The notes beneath the pieces are model-generated. The model was not told where the DNA came from and made no database searches. It saw only the letters and a program-made list of their open reading frames with translations. Shown one piece after another: positions 24,186 through 33,274 of a stretch of DNA of 64,000 nucleotides (position 1 is the stretch's first letter; every line of letters begins with the position of its first letter). Both the position numbers and the translations under genes were made by a program. The DNA comes from Sphingopyxis sp. (GTDB taxonomy: Bacteria; Pseudomonadota; Alphaproteobacteria; Sphingomonadales; Sphingomonadaceae), in NCBI RefSeq assembly GCF_016793825.1, contig NZ_JAEULM010000002.1, positions 124,001 through 188,000 on the forward strand, in the 5' to 3' direction.

Positions 24186-24522
24186 ATCGTGTCACAACTC
24201 CTGCCGTTCCGGGCCGGCGCCCTTATGTCGTCATTCTGGCTCGATTCACCTTTTGTTCGTTCCCCTTTGCCGCCAAACCGGACCTTGCTGTCCGCGAAAC
24301 AGCGTCCGGCATCGGCCGAACGGCTGAAACAGATCCAATCTGGACCCTGTTTGTTCTCTCGGTCAACTCGTTCTTGCCCCAAAACGGTGCAGCATGGTGA
24401 TACGTCGCGTCCCCTTTTCGCTGACCATCGGCGACACCCCTCGCGCGCCGCGAACCCCGCTCTTGTCAGTCCTCCATCGACCCGGCTTTGCCTGACGGCG
24501 TTTTACGGCTAGGGCGACGGCT
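24186..24522. other. Intergenic stretch before crcB
   Basis: 337 bp. It must carry promoters for the winged-helix gene (reverse) and crcB (forward). I looked for a fluoride riboswitch at its 3' end and did not find the expected paired GGCGAT.../ACTCC core. No coding frame is convincing. Confidence 0.45.
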
Positions 24523-24903
24523 ATGAACGGGCTTTTTCCAGTGATGATCGGCGGCGCGCTCGGTGCGGGCGCACGACACCTCGTCGGGCAGGCGATGCTC
24601 GCGCGCCTTGGTCCGGGTTTTCCCTGGTGGACTCTCTCGATCAATATCGCCGGCAGCCTGATGATGGGCCTGCTGATCGGCGGGCTGGCGCGCGGCAGCG
24701 ACGGCGGCGACACCGCGCGCCTTTTCTTCGGAGTCGGCGTGCTGGGCGGCTTTACCACCTTTTCCTCGTTCAGCATGGAGTTCTGGCTATTGTTCGAACG
24801 GGGCGAGACCGCGCAGGCGGCGAGCTATGTGTTCGCGTCGGTGGTCGGCGCAATTCTGGCTTGCGGGCTCGGCCTTCTCATCGTTCGTCAGGTGCCGGCA
24901 TGA
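24523..24903 (+). CDS. crcB: Fluoride efflux channel CrcB/Fluc
   Basis: 126-residue membrane protein with four hydrophobic segments. Diagnostic motifs: GGALGAGARHL near the N-terminus, TLSINIAGSLMMGLL with the pore Asn, and GVLGGFTTFSSFSMEF with the phenylalanine-rich break and Na-binding region. Exports F- as a dual-topology dimer. The stop overlaps the next start (ATGA), coupling it to the pseudouridine synthase. Confidence 0.93.
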   Translation: MNGLFPVMIGGALGAGARHLVGQAMLARLGPGFPWWTLSINIAGSLMMGLLIGGLARGSDGGDTARLFFGVGVLGGFTTFSSFSMEFWLLFERGETAQAASYVFASVVGAILACGLGLLIVRQVPA

Positions 24904-26144
24904 ACGCCGACACCCGCGCGCAGGATGGCGCGACGATCGCCGAGGACGACGACGGCATACGGCTTGATCGCTGGTTCAAGCGCCACCGGCCGGGCACGCC
25001 GCACGCGCTGCTCGCGCGCTGGGCGCGGTCGGGGCAGCTTACGCTCGACGGCAGGAAGGCCGACGTATCGGACCGGATCGAGGCGGGACAAAAGCTTGTC
25101 ATGCCGACGCCGCCGGTCGAAACCGCGGCGCGGCCCGCGCGCAAGGGGCGCCCGCTCACCGACGCCGATGTAGAGCTTGCCGAATCGATGGTGATCCACC
25201 GCGATGCGAGCGCGCTGGTCCTCAACAAGCAGCCCGGGCTGGCGACGCAGGGCGGGACCAAGACCGAGCAGCATGTGGATGGCCTGCTCGACGCATTGAA
25301 ATTCGACGGACCGGTCAGGCCCAAGCTTGTCCATCGGCTCGACAAGGACACATCGGGCGCGCTGCTGATCGCGCGGACGCCGCGCGCAGCGGCTTATTTC
25401 GCCAAGAGCTTTTCGAACCGCAGCGCGAAGAAGACCTATTGGGCGATCGTCGTTGGCGTCCCCGACATCCAGCAGGGCGAAATCGATCTGCCCCTCGCCA
25501 AGCAACCCGGATCTGGCGGCGAAAAGATGCATGTCGATGACAAGGGACTGGCGTCGAAAACCCGTTACCGGGTCATCGAACGTGCGGGCAACAGCGCCGC
25601 GTGGGTCGAACTGCAACCGCTCACCGGCCGCACACACCAGCTTCGCGTCCATATGGCAGCGATCGGGCATCCGATCGTCGGCGACGGTAAATATGGCGGC
25701 AAGGGCGCCTTCCTGACCGGCACGATCAGCCGCAAATTGCACCTGCACAGCCGCCGCCTGCGTATCGATCATCCCGATGGCGGCAGCATCGACGTCAGTG
25801 CCGAGGTGCCTGAGCATTTCGACGCCAGTCTCGACGCGCTGGGTTTCGACCTTCTGCTCGGTGATGTCGGCATCGATACCGGCGAGAGGGGCCCGCCGCC
25901 GAAAACCGCGATCAAGGCAGCGGCAAAGGCCCACAGCAAACAGATCCGCAAGGCCCGCCGCGGCGAACGACGCGGGCGCACAGCGACCAGCAAGCCTACC
26001 GACCAGGTCGGCAAGCCGAAAGACAAGGTCAAGGCGCGGACCAAACCGGGAGCGACGCGGCCTGGAACGAGCAAACCCGACGCAAAGCGTCCTGCGACAA
26101 AAGGTCCCGGCCCCAGGAAGCCGCGCCCACCGAAAGCCCCCTGA
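24900..26144 (+). CDS. rluC: RluA-family 23S rRNA pseudouridine synthase
   Basis: 414 residues: N-terminal S4 RNA-binding domain (IRLDRWFKRHRPGTPH), catalytic core with HRLDKDTSGALL (catalytic Asp), LQPLTGRTHQLRVHMA, GDGKYGG. The last 95 residues or so are an extra Lys/Arg/Pro/Thr-rich tail with no fold, probably an rRNA-binding extension. Assignment to RluC rather than RluD rests on the S4 domain plus length and is moderate. Overlaps crcB by ATGA and the next gene by one base (TGATG). Confidence 0.85.
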   Translation: MNADTRAQDGATIAEDDDGIRLDRWFKRHRPGTPHALLARWARSGQLTLDGRKADVSDRIEAGQKLVMPTPPVETAARPARKGRPLTDADVELAESMVIHRDASALVLNKQPGLATQGGTKTEQHVDGLLDALKFDGPVRPKLVHRLDKDTSGALLIARTPRAAAYFAKSFSNRSAKKTYWAIVVGVPDIQQGEIDLPLAKQPGSGGEKMHVDDKGLASKTRYRVIERAGNSAAWVELQPLTGRTHQLRVHMAAIGHPIVGDGKYGGKGAFLTGTISRKLHLHSRRLRIDHPDGGSIDVSAEVPEHFDASLDALGFDLLLGDVGIDTGERGPPPKTAIKAAAKAHSKQIRKARRGERRGRTATSKPTDQVGKPKDKVKARTKPGATRPGTSKPDAKRPATKGPGPRKPRPPKAP

Positions 26145-26764
26145 TGCATCCCAATCCCGTGTTCCGACCCAGGCAGGACGATCTGGCCGCGCTGTTCGTG
26201 CGCGAAATCGGCTTCGCCGCCCTGTTCGCCACCACCCCCGACGGGCCGCGCGTCGCCCATGCTCCCATCGTGCTGAGCGAGGACGGAGCCAGCCTGCGAT
26301 TCCATCTGGCCCGTGGCAACAGCCTTGCGAAACATCTCGACGGTGCCGCGGCGCTCGCGGTGGTCCAGGGGCCCGATGCCTATGTCAGCGCCAGCTGGTA
26401 CGCGGCGCCCGATCAGGTCCCGACATGGAATTATGTCGCGATCGAGATGGAAGGGACGGTCCACAAACTCGACGACGCCGGACTGGTGGCGCAACTCGAC
26501 ACCTTGTCGGCGCAACAGGAAGCGCGTGTCGGGGCGACCCCGCCATGGACGCGCGACAAGATGAACCCCGCCATTTTCAGCAAGATGACCGGCGCGATCA
26601 CCGGCTTTGAAATGCGGATCATGGCGTGGCGCCCGACCTTCAAGCTGTCGCAGGACAAGGCGCCGGACGAACGCGAGCGCGTCGCCGCGGGGATCGAGGC
26701 GTCCGGTCACGGCGCGCTGGCCCATTTGATACGCCACCTCGGAGGCGATAGGGACAAGACATGA
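26144..26764 (+). CDS. FMN-binding PaiB-family protein
   Basis: 206 residues matching PaiB/FMN-binding negative transcriptional regulators: MHPNPVFRP start, AHAPIVL, FHLARGNSLAKHL, the SASWYAAPDQVPTWNYVAIE signature and the C-terminal KLSQDKAPDERERVAAG. The family has a split-barrel flavin-binding fold; a regulatory role was proposed in Bacillus, but here an oxidoreductase role is equally possible. Start codon shares a base with the rluC stop, and it overlaps the small membrane-protein gene by ATGA. Confidence 0.87.
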   Translation: MHPNPVFRPRQDDLAALFVREIGFAALFATTPDGPRVAHAPIVLSEDGASLRFHLARGNSLAKHLDGAAALAVVQGPDAYVSASWYAAPDQVPTWNYVAIEMEGTVHKLDDAGLVAQLDTLSAQQEARVGATPPWTRDKMNPAIFSKMTGAITGFEMRIMAWRPTFKLSQDKAPDERERVAAGIEASGHGALAHLIRHLGGDRDKT

Positions 26765-26997
26765 GCCAGTCCGACGATAGCCTCGCAAAAAAGCGATTCT
26801 TCGCGCTATCCGCGATGCGCCTCATGGGCGCCTTGTTCATCCTTGCCGGGTTCGTGCTGATCCGCGGCGCCTGGACGCTCGCGGGGCAGCCGACCGACCG
26901 ATGGATCGGCGTTGCCATCGTGATCGTCGGCGTCTTCGATTTCGCGATCATGCCGCGCCTTCTGGCGCGCCGCTGGCGTTCGCCCCGAAACCCATGA
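26761..26997 (+). CDS. Small membrane protein, unknown function
   Basis: 78 residues with two predicted transmembrane helices (LMGALFILAGFVLIRGAW and WIGVAIVIVGVFDFAIM), a short loop, and a basic C-terminus. The coupled overlaps on both sides (ATGA at each end) show it is translated with the PaiB-like gene and the ATP12 gene. No family recognised. Confidence 0.75.
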   Translation: MSQSDDSLAKKRFFALSAMRLMGALFILAGFVLIRGAWTLAGQPTDRWIGVAIVIVGVFDFAIMPRLLARRWRSPRNP

Positions 26998-27683
26998 AGC
27001 GCTTCTGGAGCAAGGCCGAAGTCGTCAACCATCCCGGCGGCCGGGGCATCGCGCTCGATGGACGTGCCGTGCGGACCCCGGCCCGCGCCGAGCTGATCGT
27101 CGAAACCCATGCGCTCGCCGAGGCCATCGCGGCCGAGTGGAACGCGCAGGGCGAAACCCTCGCCCCCGCGTCGATGCCGCTGACCGGTATCGCCAACGCG
27201 GCGATCGACCTGGCGAGCCCCGATCCCGCCGCCTTTGCCGAGCCGATTGCCGCTTATGCGGGAAGCGACCTTTTCTGCTATCGCGACGACCGCGACCCGG
27301 CGCTGCAGGCCGAACAGGCGGCCGCATGGAATCCGGTGCTGGACTGGGCCGAAGCGCGGCACGGCGTCGAGTTCGCGCTGACGCAGGGCGTGATCCCGAT
27401 CGATCAGCCCGCGGCGACCATTGCGACGCTCCGCGACGCGCTGCTCGCGCACGGTCCCTTCCGGCTTGCGGCGCTGACGCCGCTCGTCACCATCGGCGGA
27501 TCGCTGGTCGCGGGGCTTGCGCTGGCCGAAGGCGCCTTTACCGCCGACACGCTGTGGGATGCCGTCAGCCTCGACGAATTATATCAGGAACGCCGCTGGG
27601 GCGCCGATAGCGAAGCACAGCAAGCCCGCGCCCGGCGTGAGGTCGATTGGCACAACGCCGCCCGCTTTCTCAGCCTGCTGTAA
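26994..27683 (+). CDS. ATP12-type F1-ATPase assembly chaperone
   Basis: 229 residues matching the ATP12 family of alphaproteobacteria and mitochondria: MKRFWSKAEVV, ALDGRAVRTPARAELIV, AIAAEWNAQGE, MPLTGIANAAID, the SDLFCYRDDRDPALQ stretch, and the C-terminal LYQERRWGADSEAQQARA. Mitochondrial ATP12 binds free F1 alpha subunits. It starts at the ATG overlapping the preceding stop; the frame continues upstream but without similarity. Confidence 0.9.
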   Translation: MKRFWSKAEVVNHPGGRGIALDGRAVRTPARAELIVETHALAEAIAAEWNAQGETLAPASMPLTGIANAAIDLASPDPAAFAEPIAAYAGSDLFCYRDDRDPALQAEQAAAWNPVLDWAEARHGVEFALTQGVIPIDQPAATIATLRDALLAHGPFRLAALTPLVTIGGSLVAGLALAEGAFTADTLWDAVSLDELYQERRWGADSEAQQARARREVDWHNAARFLSLL

Positions 27684-27733
27684 CGCGCCGGCTCCTTCTT
27701 GCCGGAGCCTCCTTGAAGGTGCGATGCAGAAGT

Positions 27734-28537
27734 TCAATCGACGAAGTTCGGCTTGCGTTTCTGCATATGCGCCATCACCGCCTCCATCTGGTTCGGGGTG
27801 CGGATGACCTTGACCTGCTCATCGCTTTCGGCCTGCAATATGTCGGCACCGCTGGCGTCGGCGAGCATGTTGCACAGCCGCTTCGCCCCGCGAATCGCGT
27901 GCGGATTCCTGTTCGCGATCACCCGTGCCAACTCCATCGCCCGCACGAGCGGGTCGTCCGAGACATGCGTCGCAAAGCCGAGGATTTTCGCCTCGGACCC
28001 GGTGAATTCGCGATTGGTATAGATCATCTCGCGCAGCACGTCGTCGGCGACCTGCGTTCGCCACAACGCCATTCCGGCCACGTCCGGGACAAGACCCCAG
28101 CGCATTTCCATGATCGCCAACCGCGTGTCGGGGTGGACGATGCGGATGTCGGCGGCCGCCATGATCTGACTGCCCGCGCCGAACGCCACGCCGTGCACGG
28201 CCGCGATGACCGGGACCGGCAACTCGCGCCAACCCCAGGCGGCATATTGGGCATTGTTCGAAAGGCCCCGCGTGCGGTCGGAGAGCGTCCCGCCGGCGCT
28301 GCTCGCACCGGGATCCCGGTCGGCGCTGAGGCTCGAAAGGTCGAGCCCGGCGCAGAAGGCACGCCCCTCCCCCGACAGCACGACAACGCGCAATCCCGGC
28401 TTGGCCTTCAATTCGTCGATCGCCTCGGCCAAAGCCGCCCACATCGCGGCGTCGAGCGCATTCATCTTGTCGGCCCGGATCAGCCGGACGTCCGCGATAC
28501 CGTCCTCCAGCATGGTGATCGAGATGCGGTCTTTCAT
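27734..28537 (-). CDS. Enoyl-CoA hydratase/isomerase family protein (crotonase)
   Basis: 267 residues. Crotonase fold with the substrate segments KMNALDAAMW, GEGRAFCAGLDL (first oxyanion loop) and the HGVAFGAGSQIMAAADI loop, then MRWGLVPDVAG. One usual catalytic Glu position appears as Val/Asp, so hydratase activity is not certain; an isomerase or hydrolase role is possible. Third gene of a reverse-strand operon after an acyl-CoA ligase and a DsbA-like isomerase, with a 10-bp gap. Probably acts on an aryl or branched acyl-CoA. Confidence 0.82.
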   Translation of the reverse strand: MKDRISITMLEDGIADVRLIRADKMNALDAAMWAALAEAIDELKAKPGLRVVVLSGEGRAFCAGLDLSSLSADRDPGASSAGGTLSDRTRGLSNNAQYAAWGWRELPVPVIAAVHGVAFGAGSQIMAAADIRIVHPDTRLAIMEMRWGLVPDVAGMALWRTQVADDVLREMIYTNREFTGSEAKILGFATHVSDDPLVRAMELARVIANRNPHAIRGAKRLCNMLADASGADILQAESDEQVKVIRTPNQMEAVMAHMQKRKPNFVD

Positions 28538-28547
28538 CGGGGAGTCC

Positions 28548-29159
28548 TCACTTGCCATTGAGCGCCGCTTCGACGAGCGGCAGTTGATCGTTGCCGAAAT
28601 ACATGTCGGTGCCATCGACGAAAATCGTCGGCGAGCCATATCCGCCCCGCGCGACGACCTCGTCGGTATTGGTGCGCAGTCGCGCCTTTACCGCGTCGCT
28701 CCCGGCCGCCGCCCGGATCGCGGCGCCATCGAGGCCGACCGTGGCAGCCACAGCTTCGAGGACAGCGGGATCGTCGAGATTCTCCTGCCTGTCGAAATAG
28801 CTCGCGAAGGCGGCACCGGCAAAGCGCACGAGCGCAGCCTGATCATCCTCGATCGCGCAGCAGAAGCGCATGGCCTGGATGCTTTTCGCCGGATGCCACT
28901 GCGAGGGAAAGTTCATCGGCACGCCCGCCAGTCGCGCCCAGTCCTTCAGCACTTTCCAGCTATGCTGCATCCGCCGATTGTCGGCCTGCTCGCGCGCCGC
29001 ATAGACGGCCGGGTTCACCGCGTTGAAAACGCCTCCGACCAGAATTGGACGAAAGACCGCCGTCGCCCCCGTCCGTTCCAGCAGGCCGGGCAAGTTGTGG
29101 AACGCAAGGCAGGTCCACGGACTCGACAGGTCAAAGAAGAATTCGACGCGAGCCGTCAT
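28548..29159 (-). CDS. 2-hydroxychromene-2-carboxylate isomerase-like DsbA-family protein
   Basis: 203 residues of thioredoxin/DsbA fold: VEFFFDLSSPWTCLAFHNLP (Ser rather than a CXXC pair, as in kappa-class GST and HCCA isomerase), PILVGGVFNAVNP, GVPMNFPSQWHP and the cis-Pro segment YGSPTIFVDG. HCCA isomerases are glutathione-dependent and serve naphthalene degradation, but relatives occur in many CoA-linked pathways. It lies two bases after the acyl-CoA ligase stop. Substrate unknown. Confidence 0.82.
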   Translation of the reverse strand: MTARVEFFFDLSSPWTCLAFHNLPGLLERTGATAVFRPILVGGVFNAVNPAVYAAREQADNRRMQHSWKVLKDWARLAGVPMNFPSQWHPAKSIQAMRFCCAIEDDQAALVRFAGAAFASYFDRQENLDDPAVLEAVAATVGLDGAAIRAAAGSDAVKARLRTNTDEVVARGGYGSPTIFVDGTDMYFGNDQLPLVEAALNGK

Positions 29160-29161
29160 GC

Positions 29162-30694
29162 TCAGCCCCCCGCCTTTGCCTTTTCCCAATATTGATCGCG
29201 CAACAGCCGTTTATAGAGCTTGCCGGTATCGTGACGCGGAAGCGCTTCGAGGAAATCGATGCGCCGCGGAATCTTGACGCCCGACAGCTTTTCGCGCGCA
29301 AAGGCAATCAGCTCGTCACGGAAGGCGTCGGTCGCGTCCGCCATGTCGGCGGGCTGGATCACCGCGATCACTTCTTCGCCCATTTCCTCATGCGGCCCGC
29401 CCACCACCGCGACATCGGCGACCTTGGGATGGGTGACGAGGTGATTTTCGATCTCCTGCGGATAGATATTCACCCCGCCCGAAATGATCATGAAACTCTT
29501 GCGATCGGTCAGATAGAGAAATCCGTCCTCATCGACCCAGCCCACATCGCCGAGCGTCGACCAGCCCTTCGCATTGCGGCTCGATGCGGTCTTTTCCGGG
29601 TCGTCATGATATTCGAAAACATGCTCGCTCTCGAAGAAGACCGCCCCCTCCTGCCGGGTGCCAACTTCGGTCTCATTGTCGTCGCCAACGATATGAAGGA
29701 TGCCGTGGATCGGGCGTCCGACGGTGCCCTTGTGCGCCAGCCAGTCGTGACTGGTCGCGAAGGTCATGCCGTTGCCTTCGGACCCGGCATAATATTCGAG
29801 CAGCACCGGCCCCCACCAGTCGATCATCGCCTGCTTGACCGGCACCGGACAGGGCGCCGCCGCATGGATGGCGCTTTTCATCGAGGTCACGTCATATTGC
29901 GCGCGGATCGCATCGGAAAGCTTCAGCATCCTCACGAAATGGGTGGGGACGAATTGCGCCGAATTGCATCGATAATGCTGGATTGCCGCGAGCGCGCCTT
30001 CGGGATCGAATTTCTTCATCAGCACCACGGTGCCGCCAAGCCGATGGATCGTCATCGACCAGCGCAGCGGCGCGGCATGATAAAGTGGCGCCGGGGAGAG
30101 GTAGATGCTGTCGGCGTTGATCCCGAACGCCATCGACGCAAGCACCACCAGATTGTTCGTGGCGTCGATCGCCTCCTCGACCGGCAACGGAACCTTCACG
30201 CCCTTGGGCCGCCCCGTCGTGCCTGACGAATAGAGCATGTCGACCCCCGCGCGCTCGTCGGCGATACGCTCGGCGGGCATCGTCGCCAGCTCGTCCTCGA
30301 TCGTCGCCCACCCCGGGATGTCGCCGCCCATCGAATAGCGCTCGATCTGCGTGGTGAGCTCTTGTGCGGCAGCTGCGAGACTGGCCGATACGACAAGCAT
30401 TTTCGCGCCCGAATTTTCGAGAATATAGTCGGTCTCGTCCTGCGTCAGCCGCGACGAAATGCAGACATAACGCAGCCCGGCGCGCTGCGCCCCCCAAGTC
30501 AGCCCGTAATAATGCGGCGTGTTTTCCAGCATGAAGGCGACGACATCCTCGTGCTGCAGCCCATGCGCGCGAAAAAGCTGCGCCGCGCGGTTCGACGCGG
30601 CGTCGAGTTCGGCATAGCTGATCGTCTCGCCCGTTTCGGCGACGATGACGGCGGGCTTGTCGGGATGGGTGGCAGCGTAAGTCGAGGGGTGCAT
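29162..30694 (-). CDS. Acyl-CoA synthetase (AMP-binding family), first copy
   Basis: 510 residues of the ANL superfamily. P-loop-like YSSGTTGRPKGVKV, the A5 region YYAGSEGNGM, A7/A8 TLGDVGWVDEDGFLYLTDRK and the A10 lysine in RHDTGKLYKR. It activates a carboxylic acid to the acyl-CoA through an acyl-adenylate. First gene of a three-gene operon with the HCCA isomerase-like protein and a crotonase, so it probably commits a fatty or aromatic acid to CoA-dependent breakdown. ATG at 30694 follows an AGAGAT site. Confidence 0.86.
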   Translation of the reverse strand: MHPSTYAATHPDKPAVIVAETGETISYAELDAASNRAAQLFRAHGLQHEDVVAFMLENTPHYYGLTWGAQRAGLRYVCISSRLTQDETDYILENSGAKMLVVSASLAAAAQELTTQIERYSMGGDIPGWATIEDELATMPAERIADERAGVDMLYSSGTTGRPKGVKVPLPVEEAIDATNNLVVLASMAFGINADSIYLSPAPLYHAAPLRWSMTIHRLGGTVVLMKKFDPEGALAAIQHYRCNSAQFVPTHFVRMLKLSDAIRAQYDVTSMKSAIHAAAPCPVPVKQAMIDWWGPVLLEYYAGSEGNGMTFATSHDWLAHKGTVGRPIHGILHIVGDDNETEVGTRQEGAVFFESEHVFEYHDDPEKTASSRNAKGWSTLGDVGWVDEDGFLYLTDRKSFMIISGGVNIYPQEIENHLVTHPKVADVAVVGGPHEEMGEEVIAVIQPADMADATDAFRDELIAFAREKLSGVKIPRRIDFLEALPRHDTGKLYKRLLRDQYWEKAKAGG

Positions 30695-30797
30695 CGGGCG
30701 ATCTCTCCAAAGAGGCTTATTGCTTTGTTTATGTCGAAGACCCGTAGCAAACTGAAACTTTCGGTCAAGCAAGCTGGAACGCCCGCCCCAATCTCGA

Positions 30798-31577
30798 TCA
30801 AGAAGCGCCAAATAGCGGAGCAAAATCGGGCAGTGCGTGCGGGTATGCGGCCTCGTCGGGACGCGAGCATAGTGTATAGCCCTGCCCCTTGACCGTCCGC
30901 AGCATCGGCCAGGCGAAACCTCGGTCGATCTTCGCGCGGAGCCGCGACATATGCACTTCGACGCGGTTGGTCCCGGGATCGAAGTCGATCCGCCACACCG
31001 CCTTCAGGAGAGCGGCGCGCGAAATCGGCCGGTCAGGGACGCGCGCAAGATTGGCGAGCAGGTCGAACTCGCGCAGCGGCAGCCGAATCGGACGCCCCGC
31101 CCGTTCCACGCGCCGGTCGATCAGGTCGATGCGAAGATCGCCCGCGCCAAGCTGCCCCGCCGCGATCCGGCTGCGCCGGAGCAGACCGGCCATCCGCGCG
31201 AGCAGTTCGGGAAGATTGCGCGTCCAGCCGATCGCGTCGTCAGCGCCGCCATTCAGCGCAATCATCCGTTCGTCGAACGATTCGCGATCCGAAAGGACCA
31301 ACAGCGGTCGCCGCGCCGCGACGGTGCGCACCAGTCGGACGAACTCGACGGGATCCTGCCATTCCAGAAAGGGGTTGATGACGACCAGATCGAAGCAGCA
31401 ATCCAGCCACGGCCGCAATCCGCCGATGGGCGGGGATAACAGATGGACGCCATATCCCGCCGCGGCGACGGCGCGGCCCAGTTGCTCCGCCCGGTCGCGG
31501 ACGCCGTGATAGATGGCGACGAGCGGCGGATTTTCGTCGATCGTACCGCCCTCCCCTGCCGCGATTGCATTCCACAC
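30798..31577 (-). CDS. OmpR-type winged-helix regulator with degenerate receiver domain
   Basis: 259 residues from GTG at 31577, which follows GGGAGA; ATG at 31595 would add six residues. The C-terminal 100 residues are a clear Trans_reg_C domain (LREFDLLANLARVPDRPISR, TNRVEVHMSRLRAKID, TVKGQGYTL). The N-terminal domain looks like a receiver, but the phosphoacceptor Asp is Asn (DLVVINPF), the acidic pair is replaced by YHGV and the conserved Lys is missing (GADDAIGWTRN). Control by phosphorylation is therefore unlikely. It sits divergent from one acyl-CoA ligase and upstream of the other. Confidence 0.82.
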   Translation of the reverse strand: MWNAIAAGEGGTIDENPPLVAIYHGVRDRAEQLGRAVAAAGYGVHLLSPPIGGLRPWLDCCFDLVVINPFLEWQDPVEFVRLVRTVAARRPLLVLSDRESFDERMIALNGGADDAIGWTRNLPELLARMAGLLRRSRIAAGQLGAGDLRIDLIDRRVERAGRPIRLPLREFDLLANLARVPDRPISRAALLKAVWRIDFDPGTNRVEVHMSRLRAKIDRGFAWPMLRTVKGQGYTLCSRPDEAAYPHALPDFAPLFGAS

Positions 31578-31641
31578 CCGTCTCCCGGACCGCATCGTTG
31601 GCGGCATTGCGCGGCGCGGCGCCTGTGCTAACCCTCTGGTC

Positions 31642-33174
31642 ATGACCAGTACCGAGATGCTCGAAAGCGCCTTCGCCACCCTTCCCGATCTTGTCCGGGC
31701 CCATGCCGCCGAACGCCCGGAGGACATAGCCGCGGCCGACCCGGCGCGGCGGCTGAGCTGGTCCGAACTGGACGCAACAATCGATCGCATCACCGTCCGG
31801 CTCCAGGCGGACGGGCTGGTCAAGGGCGACCGGACGGCTATCGCCGGGCTGAACAGCGTCGAACAGATGGCGGCGATCCTCGGCACCCTGCGCGCCGGCG
31901 GCGTGGCGGGGCTGATCACCAACAGCGCGACCGGCGAACAGATGGCCGCGATGATCGCCGACACCGGCGCACGGCACCTGTTCCTCGACGCGGCCGCGGC
32001 GGCGAGCCTCGACGGGCAGGCGGTCACCGCGACCGACCGGATCGCGATGGACGGCGGCGACGCCGGCACCCCCCTCGCCGCCTGGATGGCCCCCGAAGGC
32101 GCAAGGCCTGCGCCGGTCGATATCCGGCCCGAAGACGGCTTCAACATCATCTATTCGTCGGGCACCACCGGTACGCCCAAGGGAATCGTCCACAGCCACG
32201 CGATGCGCTGGCAACATATCCAGCGCGGCGTTCCCGCCTATGGCCCGCAGGCCGTGACGATCCTCTCGACCCCGCTCTATTCGAACACGACGATGGCCAG
32301 TTTCCTGCCAACCATCGGATCGGGCGGCCGCGTCGTGCTGATGAAGAAATTCGACGCGCACGGGTTCCTGGAACTCGCGGCGCGCGAACGTGCGACCAAC
32401 ACGATGCTAGTGCCGGTCCAATATCGCCGCATCATGGCGCTGGAGGATTTCGGCCGCTTCGACCTTTCAAGTTTCGTGATGAAATATTGCACCTCGGCGC
32501 CGTTCCCCGCGTCGCTCAAGGCCGACGTCCTGCAACGCTGGCCCGGCGGTCTCGTCGAAATCTATGGAATGACCGAGGGTGGCGCGGCCTTCATCCTCGA
32601 GGCGCATCAATTCCCGGACAAACTCCACACCGTCGGCAAACCCGCGCCAGGCCATGTCGCCAAGGTGATCGATGAAGACGGCAACGAGCTGCCGCAAGGA
32701 TCGGTCGGCGAAGTTGTCGGCCGAAGCCCCGCGATGATGACCGGCTACAACAACCGCCCCGACGCGACCAAGGCGATGCACTGGCACGATGCCGAGGGGA
32801 ACCTCTTCTATCGCCACGGCGACATCGGCCGCATCGACGAGGACGGGTTCCTCACGCTGATGGACCGCGCCAAGGACATGATCATCTCGGGCGGCTTCAA
32901 CATCTTTCCGAGCGACCTTGAAGCGATCCTCAACGCCGATGAGCGCGTTGTCGAAGCGACCGTCGTCGGCATGCCGAGCGAGGAGTGGGGCGAAACCCCC
33001 GTCGCCTTCGTGGTGCTGAACAATGCGGCGGACGCCGAAGCGGTGCGCGCCGACTGCAACGCCAAGGTCGGCAAGACACAGCGGCTGGGCGGCATCACCG
33101 TCGTCGAAGAGCTGCCGCGCAGCGCGATCGGCAAGGTGCTGAAGCGCGAACTGCGGGATGCTTACGCGCGCTAA
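31642..33174 (+). CDS. Acyl-CoA synthetase (AMP-binding family), second copy
   Basis: 510 residues with YSSGTTGTPKGIVH, the EIYGMTEGGA region, RHGDIGRIDEDGFLTLMDRAK, ISGGFNIFPSDLE and the C-terminal catalytic lysine in RSAIGKVLKREL. Divergent from the OmpR-type regulator with a 64-bp gap, which suggests that protein controls it. Sequence resembles long-chain or aryl acid CoA ligases; substrate cannot be read from the sequence. Only loosely similar to the ligase at 29162. Confidence 0.86.
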   Translation: MTSTEMLESAFATLPDLVRAHAAERPEDIAAADPARRLSWSELDATIDRITVRLQADGLVKGDRTAIAGLNSVEQMAAILGTLRAGGVAGLITNSATGEQMAAMIADTGARHLFLDAAAAASLDGQAVTATDRIAMDGGDAGTPLAAWMAPEGARPAPVDIRPEDGFNIIYSSGTTGTPKGIVHSHAMRWQHIQRGVPAYGPQAVTILSTPLYSNTTMASFLPTIGSGGRVVLMKKFDAHGFLELAARERATNTMLVPVQYRRIMALEDFGRFDLSSFVMKYCTSAPFPASLKADVLQRWPGGLVEIYGMTEGGAAFILEAHQFPDKLHTVGKPAPGHVAKVIDEDGNELPQGSVGEVVGRSPAMMTGYNNRPDATKAMHWHDAEGNLFYRHGDIGRIDEDGFLTLMDRAKDMIISGGFNIFPSDLEAILNADERVVEATVVGMPSEEWGETPVAFVVLNNAADAEAVRADCNAKVGKTQRLGGITVVEELPRSAIGKVLKRELRDAYAR

Positions 33175-33274
33175 AGAGAGGGTCGATTACGACCATTGTC
33201 AGCCGTTCGCCAGAGCCGCTGACTCGCTCATAAAAAGTCATTCGTCCAATTGAAGGCGTCCATCAGAAGTTCCC

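Noticed and set aside
24038-24382. Reverse open frame of 114 codons overlapping the winged-helix gene start
   Set aside because: Overlaps a better-supported gene in another frame and has random-looking composition.
24400-24522. Possible fluoride riboswitch before crcB
   Set aside because: A GGCGAC/GTCAGTCCTCC pattern is superficially similar, but the conserved paired core and pseudoknot could not be drawn.
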